The notes under the pieces were generated by a model. That model saw only the letters and a program-made list of their open reading frames with translations. It had not been told where the DNA came from and made no database searches. A DNA stretch of 25,114 bases, taken from positions 1-25,114 of the forward strand of contig DATJAQ010000064.1 in NCBI GenBank assembly GCA_035516075.1. The letters run 5' to 3'. The DNA comes from Gp13-AA77 sp035516075. Its GTDB lineage: Bacteria; Acidobacteriota; Terriglobia; UBA7540. The position numbers were made by a program, and so were the translations under genes. This document shows, piece after piece, positions 14,476-22,337 of this stretch (position 1 is its first letter; each line of letters opens with the position of its first letter).

Positions 14476-16284
14476 ATGGATGAACCCGTACAGCGCCGGC
14501 CTTGGTACCCGCGAATAGCCCGAGAGGGCCGACTCCGGACCAAATTCCTGCTTTCTCTCCTCCTGGTTTCAGCTTTCCTGACCTGTTCGACCCTGCTGGT
14601 GGTTCGCCACCGGATCCAGTTGCAGGTTCGAGAACAGATCCGCCAGGCGCTGCAGAGCTCGGTGGCCACCTTTCAGCAATTTCAGCAGCAGCGCGAAGCC
14701 ACGCTGGAACGGTCATCGGCGCTTCTCGCCGGCTTGCCGACGCTCGAAGCCCTGATGACCTCCCAGGACCAGCCGACTATCCAGGATGGCTCCCTGGGGC
14801 TTTGGAAAACGATCGACAGTGACCTCTTTGTGCTCGCGGATCGGAGCGGCAAGCTGGTGGCGCTGCAAACGGTCACCCCGGAGTTTGCCCGGGTCCAGGC
14901 GCGCGATTCGTTGCAGCGTTCGCTCGCCCGCGGTGAGACTCGCGACTGGTGGTTCGGTGGCGGCCATTTGTTCCAGGTCTTCATCCACCCCATCTATTTC
15001 GGCGCACCGTCAAACGGCACCGAGCTGGGCGTGCTGGTGCTGGGATACGAGATCAACGGTGCCGTGGCCGCTGACGTGCGCCGGGTGGCCTCAAGCCAGG
15101 TGGCGTTTCGCTGTGGACCGACCGTTGTGGTGAGCACACTCTCGGCCGCGCAGAACGAAGACTTGATGAGGCAGGCGTTGCTGGGGAGCGCCACCCCCGA
15201 CACTCCGCCCGTCGACATCGACCTTGGACGGGAACGTTTCCTCGCGACCTCGACCGACGTTGCCTCCGGAAGCTGGGTGAACGTGAGCCTGGTGGTGCTG
15301 AAGTCCTACGACCAGGCCACCGCCTTTCTTCAGAGCCTCAATCGCTGGCTGCTGGGCCTCGGGCTCACCGCCATCCTGGCCGGGAGCTTGCTCGTGGTGG
15401 TGATTTCCGATACCTTTTTCACCCGGCCGCTCGCGAGCCTGCTTGGGGGTGTGAACGCCCTCGAGCGCGGCGACTTCGACTACCCGCTGGAGCCGCGGGG
15501 TAACGACGAAATCTCGGACCTGACTCGATCGTTCGACCGGATGCGCCGAACCCTGCAAACCACGCAGCACGACCTGCTGCAGGCGGAGAGGCTGGCCACC
15601 ATCGGACGCATGGCCAGCACGGTCTCCCACGATCTGCGCCATTCGTTGTCGGCCATTCTGGCGTATGCGGAGTTTCTTTCCGAAGGCAGGCTGGGCGAGG
15701 GGCGACGCACGGAGTTCTATCAGGAGATCCGGCAAGCCGTGAACCAGATGACGGAGCAGTTGCGGGCGCTCCTGGAGTTCTCGAAACCCAAAATGGTGGA
15801 TCGACCCGTCCGAGCGAACCTCGAGGAAGTGATCGAGCGCGCCCTTCGCACCGTAAAGGCACGCCCGGAGTTTAGCGGCGTCCGCGTGATCACTTCTTTC
15901 AACGGCGGCCACGAGGGATTGTTTGACCCTGCCAACCTGGAGCGGGTGTTTCACAACCTCTTGCTGAACGCCTGCGAGGCGGTGCCGCCCGATTCGGGGG
16001 TCATTGAGGTGACCATCGGCCAGACTTCCGCGGGGCTTGAAGTCCGGATAGCCGACAACGGCGGGGGGATTCCGGCGGAGATTCGCGAGCGGCTGTTCCA
16101 GCCCTTCGTGACCGCGGGCAAAGACAACGGCATCGGGTTGGGCCTCGCCGTGGTCCAGAAGATCGTCCAGGAACACGGCGGGCAAGTGAATGTCGAACGG
16201 ACAGGGCCTAGCGGGACGGTGCTGCGCGTGACCTTGCCTGGAGTGGCGTCCCAAAACCCGGTCGCCAGCCCAGGCCCCGCCTGA
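14476..16284 (+). CDS. Membrane sensor histidine kinase
   Basis: 602 residues. TM1 lies at about 24-43, a periplasmic sensor domain of about 245 residues follows (dCache-like in size; family not certain), TM2 is at about 291-311 and HAMP at about 315-366 (FTRPLASLLGGVNALERGDF). The H-box is TVSHDLRHSLSAI with H385. The catalytic domain has the N-box NLLLNACEA (494-502), G1 DNGGGIP (527-533) and G2 GIGLGLAV (552-559). HDLRH resembles NtrB/HPK4-type kinases more than the usual HELR partners of OmpR regulators. No clear ribosome-binding site precedes the ATG, which lies 44 bases after the response regulator stop. The sensed signal is unknown. Confidence 0.92.
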   Translation: MDEPVQRRPWYPRIAREGRLRTKFLLSLLLVSAFLTCSTLLVVRHRIQLQVREQIRQALQSSVATFQQFQQQREATLERSSALLAGLPTLEALMTSQDQPTIQDGSLGLWKTIDSDLFVLADRSGKLVALQTVTPEFARVQARDSLQRSLARGETRDWWFGGGHLFQVFIHPIYFGAPSNGTELGVLVLGYEINGAVAADVRRVASSQVAFRCGPTVVVSTLSAAQNEDLMRQALLGSATPDTPPVDIDLGRERFLATSTDVASGSWVNVSLVVLKSYDQATAFLQSLNRWLLGLGLTAILAGSLLVVVISDTFFTRPLASLLGGVNALERGDFDYPLEPRGNDEISDLTRSFDRMRRTLQTTQHDLLQAERLATIGRMASTVSHDLRHSLSAILAYAEFLSEGRLGEGRRTEFYQEIRQAVNQMTEQLRALLEFSKPKMVDRPVRANLEEVIERALRTVKARPEFSGVRVITSFNGGHEGLFDPANLERVFHNLLLNACEAVPPDSGVIEVTIGQTSAGLEVRIADNGGGIPAEIRERLFQPFVTAGKDNGIGLGLAVVQKIVQEHGGQVNVERTGPSGTVLRVTLPGVASQNPVASPGPA

Positions 16285-16365
16285 GCCCAGGCTCGCTGTG
16301 CCCGGCGAAATGCTGAATTGCGAGTTGCCGCCGGCCATCGGCGGAGTTGGCTCCACCGACATCGC

Positions 16366-16395
16366 TTGAATCTCCCCCGCGAAATCGCATATAAG
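16366..16395 (+). promoter_or_regulatory. Sigma70-like promoter for the DUF1080 gene
   Basis: TTGAAT (16366-16371) and TATAAG (16390-16395) are separated by 18 bases, about 160 bases upstream of the start codon. The 271-base gap between the histidine kinase and this gene holds no other recognisable element. Confidence 0.45.
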
Positions 16396-16555
16396 TCTAC
16401 CTGGTTTCGAGACGCTCGACCGCCCGGCCGGTGATGGCTTCCGGCTCAACGTGCAGCGGCAACGCCTGACCGCGGCGTCCGCTGCTTCGGAGGCTGACCT
16501 CGCTACGAGCGCGCACGCCGGCAGGGCGGGCGGCATAATCGTCGAAAGGAGACTC

Positions 16556-17347
16556 ATGATTCGCCAAACCCTGATCGCACTCGGATGCGTTTCCGCCCTG
16601 GCGGCGTTCCTGATTCCAGGAACGCGCCCTCTCGCCGGAGCCCCGCAGAAATATGTCCAGCACGACCGCACTCATCCACTCCCGCCGGTCATCATGCCCG
16701 GGGAATGCAGTACGCAGGACCACGCCGGCGCGCCGCCCTCGGATGCGATGGTGTTGTTCAACGGCCACGACCTCTCCAACTGGGAGAATCTGACGGGCGG
16801 CGCGGCTGAATGGAAAGTGGGCGATGGCTATTTTGAAGTGGCGCCCGGCACGGGCGACATCAGAACCCGGCAAGGGTTCGGCGACATGCAGCTTCATGTC
16901 GAATGGGCCACCCCCGATCCGCCGCACGGCAAGGACCAGGACCGCGGCAATAGCGGTGTGTTTCTGATGGGGCTCTTCGAGGTCCAGGTGCTCGATTCCT
17001 ATCACAGTGTGACTTACGCCGACGGCCAGGCCGGCGCGATTTACGGCCAGTATCCGCCCCAAGTGAACGCCTGCCGCGCGCCCGGCCGGTGGCAGACCTA
17101 CGACATTATCTTTCACGAGCCGCGCTTCAACGAGGAGGGCACCGTGCTGCGCCGGGCCCGCATCACTGTGATCCAGAACGGCGTGCTGGTGCAGGATGAC
17201 GTGGCGCCCATGGGTCCGACCGGCCACCACGTGAGGCCCCAATACCCCTTTACCCCGGAGAAGTTGCCCCTGGAGTTGCAGGACCACAATCATCCGGTGA
17301 GATACCGCAACCTGTGGGTGCGCGAAATTCCCGAGCGCCCGATGTAA
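16556..17347 (+). CDS. Secreted DUF1080 (3-keto-disaccharide hydrolase) family protein
   Basis: 263 residues with a signal peptide (about 1-28, ending RPLAG). The concanavalin-like DUF1080 fold is shown by VLFNGHDLSNWE near residue 64, the YFEVAPGTGDIRTRQGFGDM segment, GNSGVFLMGLFEVQVLDSY in the middle and PLELQDHNHPVRYRNLWVREI at the end. The family cleaves 3-keto-glycosides or related sugar derivatives in the periplasm. Such proteins often accompany Gfo/Idh/MocA oxidoreductases, and one lies about 6 kb away on the other strand, but the two are not in one operon here. The ATG follows AAAGGAGACTC, a strong ribosome-binding site. Confidence 0.9.
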   Translation: MIRQTLIALGCVSALAAFLIPGTRPLAGAPQKYVQHDRTHPLPPVIMPGECSTQDHAGAPPSDAMVLFNGHDLSNWENLTGGAAEWKVGDGYFEVAPGTGDIRTRQGFGDMQLHVEWATPDPPHGKDQDRGNSGVFLMGLFEVQVLDSYHSVTYADGQAGAIYGQYPPQVNACRAPGRWQTYDIIFHEPRFNEEGTVLRRARITVIQNGVLVQDDVAPMGPTGHHVRPQYPFTPEKLPLELQDHNHPVRYRNLWVREIPERPM

Positions 17348-17504
17348 GGCCATGGAGACTCGCGGTGTAACTGCGCGTTGGCTGAAGGCGCGGCGTTCGG
17401 GGCGCGAAACGCTGCCCGGGGAGGTTTTCCCCCTTCCTTTCCCTCAGCGCATTGCCTAAGCTAAACCCTGCGCGCACGCCGCGCGGCCGCTGACCGTCAA
17501 TGCC

Positions 17505-19028
17505 ATGAGCCTGAAGCGACGAGCCTTGAAAAACGTCAGCTCGAACTGGTTCGGGCTGGGCGCCACCATGGTGGTGGGCTTCTTTCTGGCTCCGTTCATC
17601 CTGCATCGGCTGGGCGACGACGCCTTCGGCCTCTGGACGCTGGTGGTGGCGGTCAGCGGCTATTACGGGCTCTTCGAGCTGGGTATCCGTTCCTCAATCA
17701 TCAAGTACATCGCGCATCACACGGCGACAAAAGACGAGGACGCGCTGAAGCGCATCATCAACACCACTCTTTTTACTTACAGTTGCATCGCTTCGGTTCT
17801 GCTGCTCGGCACGCTGGCCGGCTATCGTTACGTCGACCGCGTCTTCCACGTCTCCCCGGCCTTTGTCCACACGGCCCCGCTTTTGTTTTTGATGGTGGGC
17901 ATCGCCACCGCCCTGGGATTTCCGCTCGGCGTCTTCGGCGGCGTGTTGGAGGGTCTGCAAAGATTCTACTGGCTGAATCTCACCCAGGTGGGTGCGCTGC
18001 TGCTCCGCGCCCTTCTGATCGTGCTGGCGCTCGATCGCGGATTCGGCCTGCTGACGCTGGCCCTGATCACGGTGACGGTGCCGCTGGCAGCCTCGGTGAT
18101 GTACATCCTGATTGCGCGTCGGATTATTCCGCTGGAGCTGAGCCGCCGCTTCGTTGACCGCGCCGCGTTTCGCATGCTGATGGGCTACGGCTCGGTGTCG
18201 TTTGTCATTATCGTGGCCGAGCAGCTCCGCTTCCAAAGCGACGCGGTGGTGATCGGCGTGTTTCTCTCCGCCTCCGCCATCACCTACTTCTCCATCGGCG
18301 CCAAGCTTGCCGATTACGCCGTGGCCCCGGTGAATAACCTGGCGACCATCTTCCTGCCCATGTCGAGCCAGTTCGATGCCACCCAGGAGATGGGCCAGCT
18401 TCGCCGGATCTTCGTGGAAGGAAACCGCCTCTGCGGTTTCATCATGTTCCCGGTTTGCGCCGCGCTGGTGATTCTCGGCAAGCCCCTCATCGCGGTCTGG
18501 GTGGGCCCGAAGTACGTTTCGAGCTACACCGTCCTGCTGCTTCTGCTTCTGCCCAAGACGCTCTATCGCGCCCAGGCGGCGTCCAACCGCATCTTGTTTG
18601 GCATGGCCCGGCACCGCGCGCTCGCGGTGGTGGTGATCGCGGAAGGCGCGGTGAACCTGATTCTCAGCATCGTCCTGGTGCGCCCCTTCGGTGTGGTGGG
18701 CGACGCGCTCGGCACCACGATTCCCCTGGCGCTCACCAGCGTTTTCTTCCTGCCCACCTACGTTTGCCGGCTGCTGAAGGTCCCGCTCAAGACTTTTCTG
18801 TACCGCGCCTACCTTTTGCCTCTCGCCCTCACCGTGCCGCTGGTGGGTGCGCTCCTGCTGATGCAACTCTGGTTCCGGCCTCACACCTACCTTCAGTTGT
18901 TGATTCACCTTACGGCGGCGGGTAGCGTCTACGGCGCCGGGTTGCTTTGGGTCTTTCTCACCCGGGAACCGACGGGCGTGCGGCTGCGGCAGGGGCTGAT
19001 GCAGCGCCTCAAGCAGGCGCGCAGCTAA
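17505..19028 (+). CDS. Polysaccharide flippase (Wzx/MOP superfamily)
   Basis: 507-residue integral membrane protein with about twelve to fourteen hydrophobic segments. The N-terminus LKNVSSNWFGLGATMVVGFFLAPFIL and the following HRLGDDAFGLWTLVVAVSGYYGLFELGI are typical of oligosaccharide flippases, which move undecaprenyl-linked glycans across the inner membrane. The positively charged loops (FVDRAAFR, ASNRILFGMARHR) and late KPLIAVWVGPKY also fit. No glycosyltransferase or polymerase gene is adjacent, so the glycan pathway is unknown. No good ribosome-binding site precedes the chosen ATG. Its stop is 9 bases from that of the convergent beta-propeller gene, with no obvious terminator between. 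Confidence 0.88.
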   Translation: MSLKRRALKNVSSNWFGLGATMVVGFFLAPFILHRLGDDAFGLWTLVVAVSGYYGLFELGIRSSIIKYIAHHTATKDEDALKRIINTTLFTYSCIASVLLLGTLAGYRYVDRVFHVSPAFVHTAPLLFLMVGIATALGFPLGVFGGVLEGLQRFYWLNLTQVGALLLRALLIVLALDRGFGLLTLALITVTVPLAASVMYILIARRIIPLELSRRFVDRAAFRMLMGYGSVSFVIIVAEQLRFQSDAVVIGVFLSASAITYFSIGAKLADYAVAPVNNLATIFLPMSSQFDATQEMGQLRRIFVEGNRLCGFIMFPVCAALVILGKPLIAVWVGPKYVSSYTVLLLLLLPKTLYRAQAASNRILFGMARHRALAVVVIAEGAVNLILSIVLVRPFGVVGDALGTTIPLALTSVFFLPTYVCRLLKVPLKTFLYRAYLLPLALTVPLVGALLLMQLWFRPHTYLQLLIHLTAAGSVYGAGLLWVFLTREPTGVRLRQGLMQRLKQARS

Positions 19029-19037
19029 GCCGGCCGC

Positions 19038-20084
19038 TCACGGCACTTCGGCCAGCCGCTCCAGGCGGGGGTCCGCGTCGAGAAGACGAGGCTCGGATCG
19101 CGATTCCACCGCAGGCAGGATGCTGAAGATCACGCTCAAGCCCCGCGACTCGAGCTCGATCTCGTGCAGGCACTGGCCGGCGGCGAGATCGTAAAGCGCA
19201 ATGTGGGAGGGCCGCTCCAGCCGGTCGAGCGCGCGCTTTACCCAGGCCAGGTTTTCCATGAACCGGGTCTCCCGAATGCGGCTGAAGCCCACCCAGACTC
19301 TCGAATCGTCCACCAGCCACAATCCCCGGCACCATCCCAGGGGTTCGCGGCTGGCGCCGCTGATCCGGTTCAGGTCCACGATGGAGGACACCTGCAGCGT
19401 GTGGCGGTCTGCAATCACCACGCGGCCGTCCACCGTGGTGAAGTAGATCGAGTCTCCCTGCACATTCCCGTCGTGGACGCGCTCCAGGCCGATGGCGATG
19501 CGCCGGCCCTGCCGCGTCAGGCACACGGCGTCCTGCTGCTCGAACCGCGTCACCCAGATATCCGTTCCCAGATGGAAGATGTAGTTGGGGTGAGCGCGGT
19601 GCGGCTTGGTGGTGGCCACGCGGCGGTAGTCCACGTCCTTCGAAAAGCGCCCCCAGGGATCTTCGCCGAGGACGTTCCACACCCGCAGCACTTCGGCGGC
19701 TTCCGTGAATTCCACCACCATGTCGAGGCCGGTGCTCGCCGCCAGCAAGCGGCCCTCGCCGCCCAGGCAGACGTGGTGCAAGTCGTTGAAGCACGGCAGG
19801 GAGATGTAGCCCACCACTTCGAACTGCGGCGCCTGGTAGATCAGCACCTCGGTGGACGTGCAGACGTAGAGCCTGTCGCCGCCCAGGGTTCCGGCCTTGA
19901 ACATCATCGAGGCCTCGGCGCCGGCCCGCGCCTCGGGGGGAGTGTCGTACTCCGCACAGGTCCTGACTTCGCCGGTGTCCGGATCGACCTGGAGGATCAG
20001 GGCGCCTTCGTACCGGGTCCACTCGTTCCGGTTCCTGAGCAGCGCTCTCTTCTGACGCCCGCCCAGGACGTACAGTCCCTTCAT
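19038..20084 (-). CDS. Predicted beta-propeller protein of unknown function
   Basis: 348 residues, no signal peptide or membrane segment. The sequence alternates strands with recurrent short motifs such as GDRLYVCTSTEVLIYQ, GRLLAASTGLDMVVEF, DIWVTRFEQQDAVCL and DGRVVIADRHTLQVSSIVD, which suggests about six propeller blades. HPNYIFHLGTDIWVTRF is the most distinctive piece. I do not recognise the family with certainty. The start follows GGGAGAGGGG. It is divergent from the MerR gene, with its own putative promoter at 20226-20255. It may bind a ligand or act as a scaffold, but no role can be assigned. Confidence 0.75.
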   Translation of the reverse strand: MKGLYVLGGRQKRALLRNRNEWTRYEGALILQVDPDTGEVRTCAEYDTPPEARAGAEASMMFKAGTLGGDRLYVCTSTEVLIYQAPQFEVVGYISLPCFNDLHHVCLGGEGRLLAASTGLDMVVEFTEAAEVLRVWNVLGEDPWGRFSKDVDYRRVATTKPHRAHPNYIFHLGTDIWVTRFEQQDAVCLTRQGRRIAIGLERVHDGNVQGDSIYFTTVDGRVVIADRHTLQVSSIVDLNRISGASREPLGWCRGLWLVDDSRVWVGFSRIRETRFMENLAWVKRALDRLERPSHIALYDLAAGQCLHEIELESRGLSVIFSILPAVESRSEPRLLDADPRLERLAEVP

Positions 20085-20225
20085 CGAAACCCCTCTCCCG
20101 ACGATTGGCTCCCCGGCCTGCCGTGCCCAGCTCCAGGCGTTGATGCGGCCGGCGACCGGCGCCAGGATGACCGCTCGCCTGCCATGGCCGCGCCGCCCCC
20201 TGCACCCGCTCGCCCGGCACGGGTC

Positions 20226-20255
20226 ATACTACCGCACGCCCTTCCGTGCTGTCAT
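20226..20255 (-). promoter_or_regulatory. Putative promoter of the beta-propeller gene with a dyad in the spacer
   Basis: On the minus strand ATGACA (20255-20250) is followed after 18 bases by TAGTAT (20231-20226). The spacer contains GCACG-N6-CGTGC (20234-20249), a possible repressor site. It lies 45 bp from the MerR-type promoter on the opposite strand, so cross-regulation is possible. Confidence 0.4.
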
Positions 20256-20299
20256 CCGCCCCGGCCGTCCGGGCCTCGAAAATAATCCGAAAATAGTGC

Positions 20300-20330
20300 T
20301 TGACCCTGACGTAACGTCAGACTTTAGTCT
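20300..20330 (+). promoter_or_regulatory. MerR-type promoter with 19-bp spacer and central dyad
   Basis: TTGACC (20300-20305) and TAGTCT (20325-20330) are separated by 19 bases, the over-long spacer that MerR regulators correct by twisting DNA. CTGACGT-A-ACGTCAG (20306-20320) is a perfect dyad in that spacer. It lies 22 bases upstream of the MerR gene and is almost certainly its autoregulatory site. Confidence 0.85.
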
Positions 20331-20352
20331 CAAGGCGAAGGGAGACCACCGC

Positions 20353-21162
20353 ATGACGGGCGCGAATCTTTATCGAGCGCATCAGTTCGCCGAGCGGGCG
20401 GGCGTGACGGTGAGGACGCTTCACCATTACGACCGCCTCGGGCTGCTCAAGCCGAGCGGCCGCACCGGGGCCGGTTACCGCCTCTACGCCGAAAGCGACC
20501 TGGGGCGCCTGGAGCAGATCGTGACCCTGAAGTTCATCGGGCTACCCTTGAAGCAGATCCGGGAGCTTCTCAGCCGCAAGGCGCTTGGTCTCGCGGCGGC
20601 GCTTCGCCTGCAACGCAGAATACTCGAAGAGAGGCGCCGTCAACTGGACCTGGCTATCCAGGCGATCGAGCGCGCCGAAGAGACCGTCTCCGCCCGGACT
20701 AGCCGTGTAGCCTCCCGCCGGCGGCGGGCGCGCGGCCCGGAGGGGGCGGAGGATTGGGAAGCGTTCCGAAAAATCATCGAGGTGATCAACATGCAGCAAA
20801 ACATGGAATGGACCAAGAAGTACTACTCGGAGGAGGCCCAGGCCGAACTGGCCGAGCGCCGGAAGGCCTGGACTCCCGAGATGCAACAGCAGGCCGAGCG
20901 GGATTGGGCCGCGCTCATCCGGGACGTCGAGGCGGCGCTCGCCGCCGGCGAAGACCCGGCCGGCGCCCAGGCCCAGGCGCTGGCCGGCCGCTGGGTGGAG
21001 CTGATCGAGGGGTTCACCGGCGGCAACCCCGCAGTGCAGCAGGGATTGAACCGGCTCTACGCCGACCCGCAGCACTGGCCCTCCACCTTCAAGAAGCCTT
21101 ACAGCGACGAGGTGGGGGCGTTCATCTGCCAGGCGGCGGAGGTGCGCCAGAAGAAGGTGTAG
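20353..21162 (+). CDS. MerR-family regulator with TipAS-like effector domain
   Basis: 269 residues. The N-terminal MerR winged helix (about 5-75) reads HQFAERAGVTVRTLHHYDRLGLLKPSGRTGAGYRLYAESDLGRLEQI in essence, with the signature LHHYDRLGLLKP. A dimerising helix follows (about 85-110), with a basic linker SRRRRARG. The C-terminal part (about 145-255: KYYSEEAQAELAERR, WVELIEGFTGGNP, GLNRLYADPQHWP) matches the TipAS ligand-binding fold of TipA, Mta and SkgA, which respond to drugs or oxidative signals. No Cys-based metal site is seen. The start follows GGGAGACC. The canonical MerR promoter just upstream predicts self-activation; no other target is visible except possibly the divergent beta-propeller gene. 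Confidence 0.92.
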   Translation: MTGANLYRAHQFAERAGVTVRTLHHYDRLGLLKPSGRTGAGYRLYAESDLGRLEQIVTLKFIGLPLKQIRELLSRKALGLAAALRLQRRILEERRRQLDLAIQAIERAEETVSARTSRVASRRRRARGPEGAEDWEAFRKIIEVINMQQNMEWTKKYYSEEAQAELAERRKAWTPEMQQQAERDWAALIRDVEAALAAGEDPAGAQAQALAGRWVELIEGFTGGNPAVQQGLNRLYADPQHWPSTFKKPYSDEVGAFICQAAEVRQKKV

Positions 21163-21181
21163 CCTGCGCCGGGGCGAACGT

Positions 21182-21199
21182 AGCCTAGCACGCTAGGCT
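21182..21199. terminator. Hairpin between the MerR and TPR genes
   Basis: AGCCTAG-CACG-CTAGGCT is a perfect 7-bp stem with a tetraloop, 20 bases past the MerR stop. The plus strand continues CTCTTCC, only weakly T-rich. A second, imperfect GC-rich dyad at about 21208-21236 could terminate the convergent TPR gene. Confidence 0.5.
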
Positions 21200-21240
21200 C
21201 TCTTCCGGGCCGCGGGCCCGTCCCCGGGGCGGACCCGCGC

Positions 21241-22257
21241 TCAGAGGGGCGGCTGGAGCGACGTGCGCTCGACGGCCCCGCGATATTCGGCGTTGCCGGG
21301 CTCGATCTCCGCCGCCCTGCGGTACTCTCCGAGCGCCGCCTCACGGTTGCCCTGGTGCTCGAGGTCGAGGGCCAGCGCGAAGTGGGCGCGGCCGTCGCCC
21401 GGCGCGAGGCGCACCGCCTCGCGCGCTTCCGCCGCCGCCGCCTCCCACTGGCCTTGCTTGCCGAGGGCGAAGCCCAGGTTGGAGTGCGTCCGGACGTCGT
21501 TCGGGGCCAGCCGGACGGCCTGCCGCAGTTCGGCGACGGCGCCCGCCCAGTCCCCGGCTCCGCTGAGGGCCACCCCGAGGCCGAGATGGGCCTCGGCGTA
21601 ATCGGGCTTCAGCCGCAGAGCCTCGCGCTCTTCGGCGATGGCGGTGGTCCAATGCGATTTGCCGGCCAGCGCCACCCCCAGGTTGTGGTGCGCTTCGGCG
21701 TCGTCAGGCCGCAGGCTGACGGCATGGCCGTACTCGCGGATGGCCCCTTCCGCGTCGCCCTGGTCCGCAAGGGCCACGCCCAGGTTGTTGTGCACTTCCG
21801 CGGAGTCCGGCTGCAGGCGCAGGGCGATGCGGTATTCGCGGATGGCCCCGTCCAGATCGGCCCGGGCCCGCAGCAGCACGCCGAGATTGCTGTGGGCTTC
21901 GGCGTCGTCGGGCTTCAAGCGCACGGCCTCGCGGTACTCGGCGAGCGCCCCCGTCAGGTCTCCCTTGGCCCGCAGCGCCACCCCGAGGTTGTTGTGGGCG
22001 GCGGCGCTTTTGGGCTTCAGCCGGATGGCCGCCCGTTCCTCGGCGATGGCGGCGTCCCAATTCCCGGCCCTCAGGTAGCGCTCGCCGCGGTTCACGTGGT
22101 CCTCGGCTGACCCCGGCGCCACCCGGACGGCCTTGGCGCGGGCCCCCTTCCCGGCGCCGGCGGACACCGCCGCAAGCGCGGCGCAGGACAGCGCCAGGAG
22201 CCAAGCCCGGGTGCGTCTGGAACGATGCCATTCCGCCGTCGAAGTGCCCCTGTTCAT
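21241..22257 (-). CDS. Exported TPR-repeat protein
   Basis: 338 residues. A basic N-terminus is followed by a hydrophobic signal or anchor (AWLLALSCAALAAVSAGAG). From about residue 50, eight consecutive 34-residue TPR motifs run to the C-terminus with the repeated core HNNLGVAL...AIREYREALRLKP. They form a superhelical protein-binding scaffold, probably periplasmic. The repeats are unusually alike, which suggests recent internal expansion. I prefer the ATG at 22257, preceded by GGGATGGGGG, to a TTG nine codons upstream. It lies 80 bases after the kinase gene, whose own C-terminal TPRs are similar, so the two are likely functionally linked. Confidence 0.85.
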   Translation of the reverse strand: MNRGTSTAEWHRSRRTRAWLLALSCAALAAVSAGAGKGARAKAVRVAPGSAEDHVNRGERYLRAGNWDAAIAEERAAIRLKPKSAAAHNNLGVALRAKGDLTGALAEYREAVRLKPDDAEAHSNLGVLLRARADLDGAIREYRIALRLQPDSAEVHNNLGVALADQGDAEGAIREYGHAVSLRPDDAEAHHNLGVALAGKSHWTTAIAEEREALRLKPDYAEAHLGLGVALSGAGDWAGAVAELRQAVRLAPNDVRTHSNLGFALGKQGQWEAAAAEAREAVRLAPGDGRAHFALALDLEHQGNREAALGEYRRAAEIEPGNAEYRGAVERTSLQPPL

Positions 22258-22337
22258 TCCCCCATCCCAGCGGTTGTTGCCCAAGCGCGCTTCCCTGGGC
22301 TCCCTGCCCTCAAGCCAACCTCGAGAGTCCGCCGCCG

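Noticed and set aside
15091..16671. 526-codon open frame antisense to the histidine kinase
   Set aside because: Shadow of a gene with complete kinase motifs; no recognisable domain.
17694..18908. 404-codon open frame antisense to the flippase
   Set aside because: His/Gln/Arg-rich composition is the expected complement of a hydrophobic protein gene.
19164..20285. 373-codon open frame antisense to the beta-propeller gene
   Set aside because: No domain, and it crosses the divergent promoter region; the minus-strand frame has a good ribosome-binding site and a consistent fold pattern.
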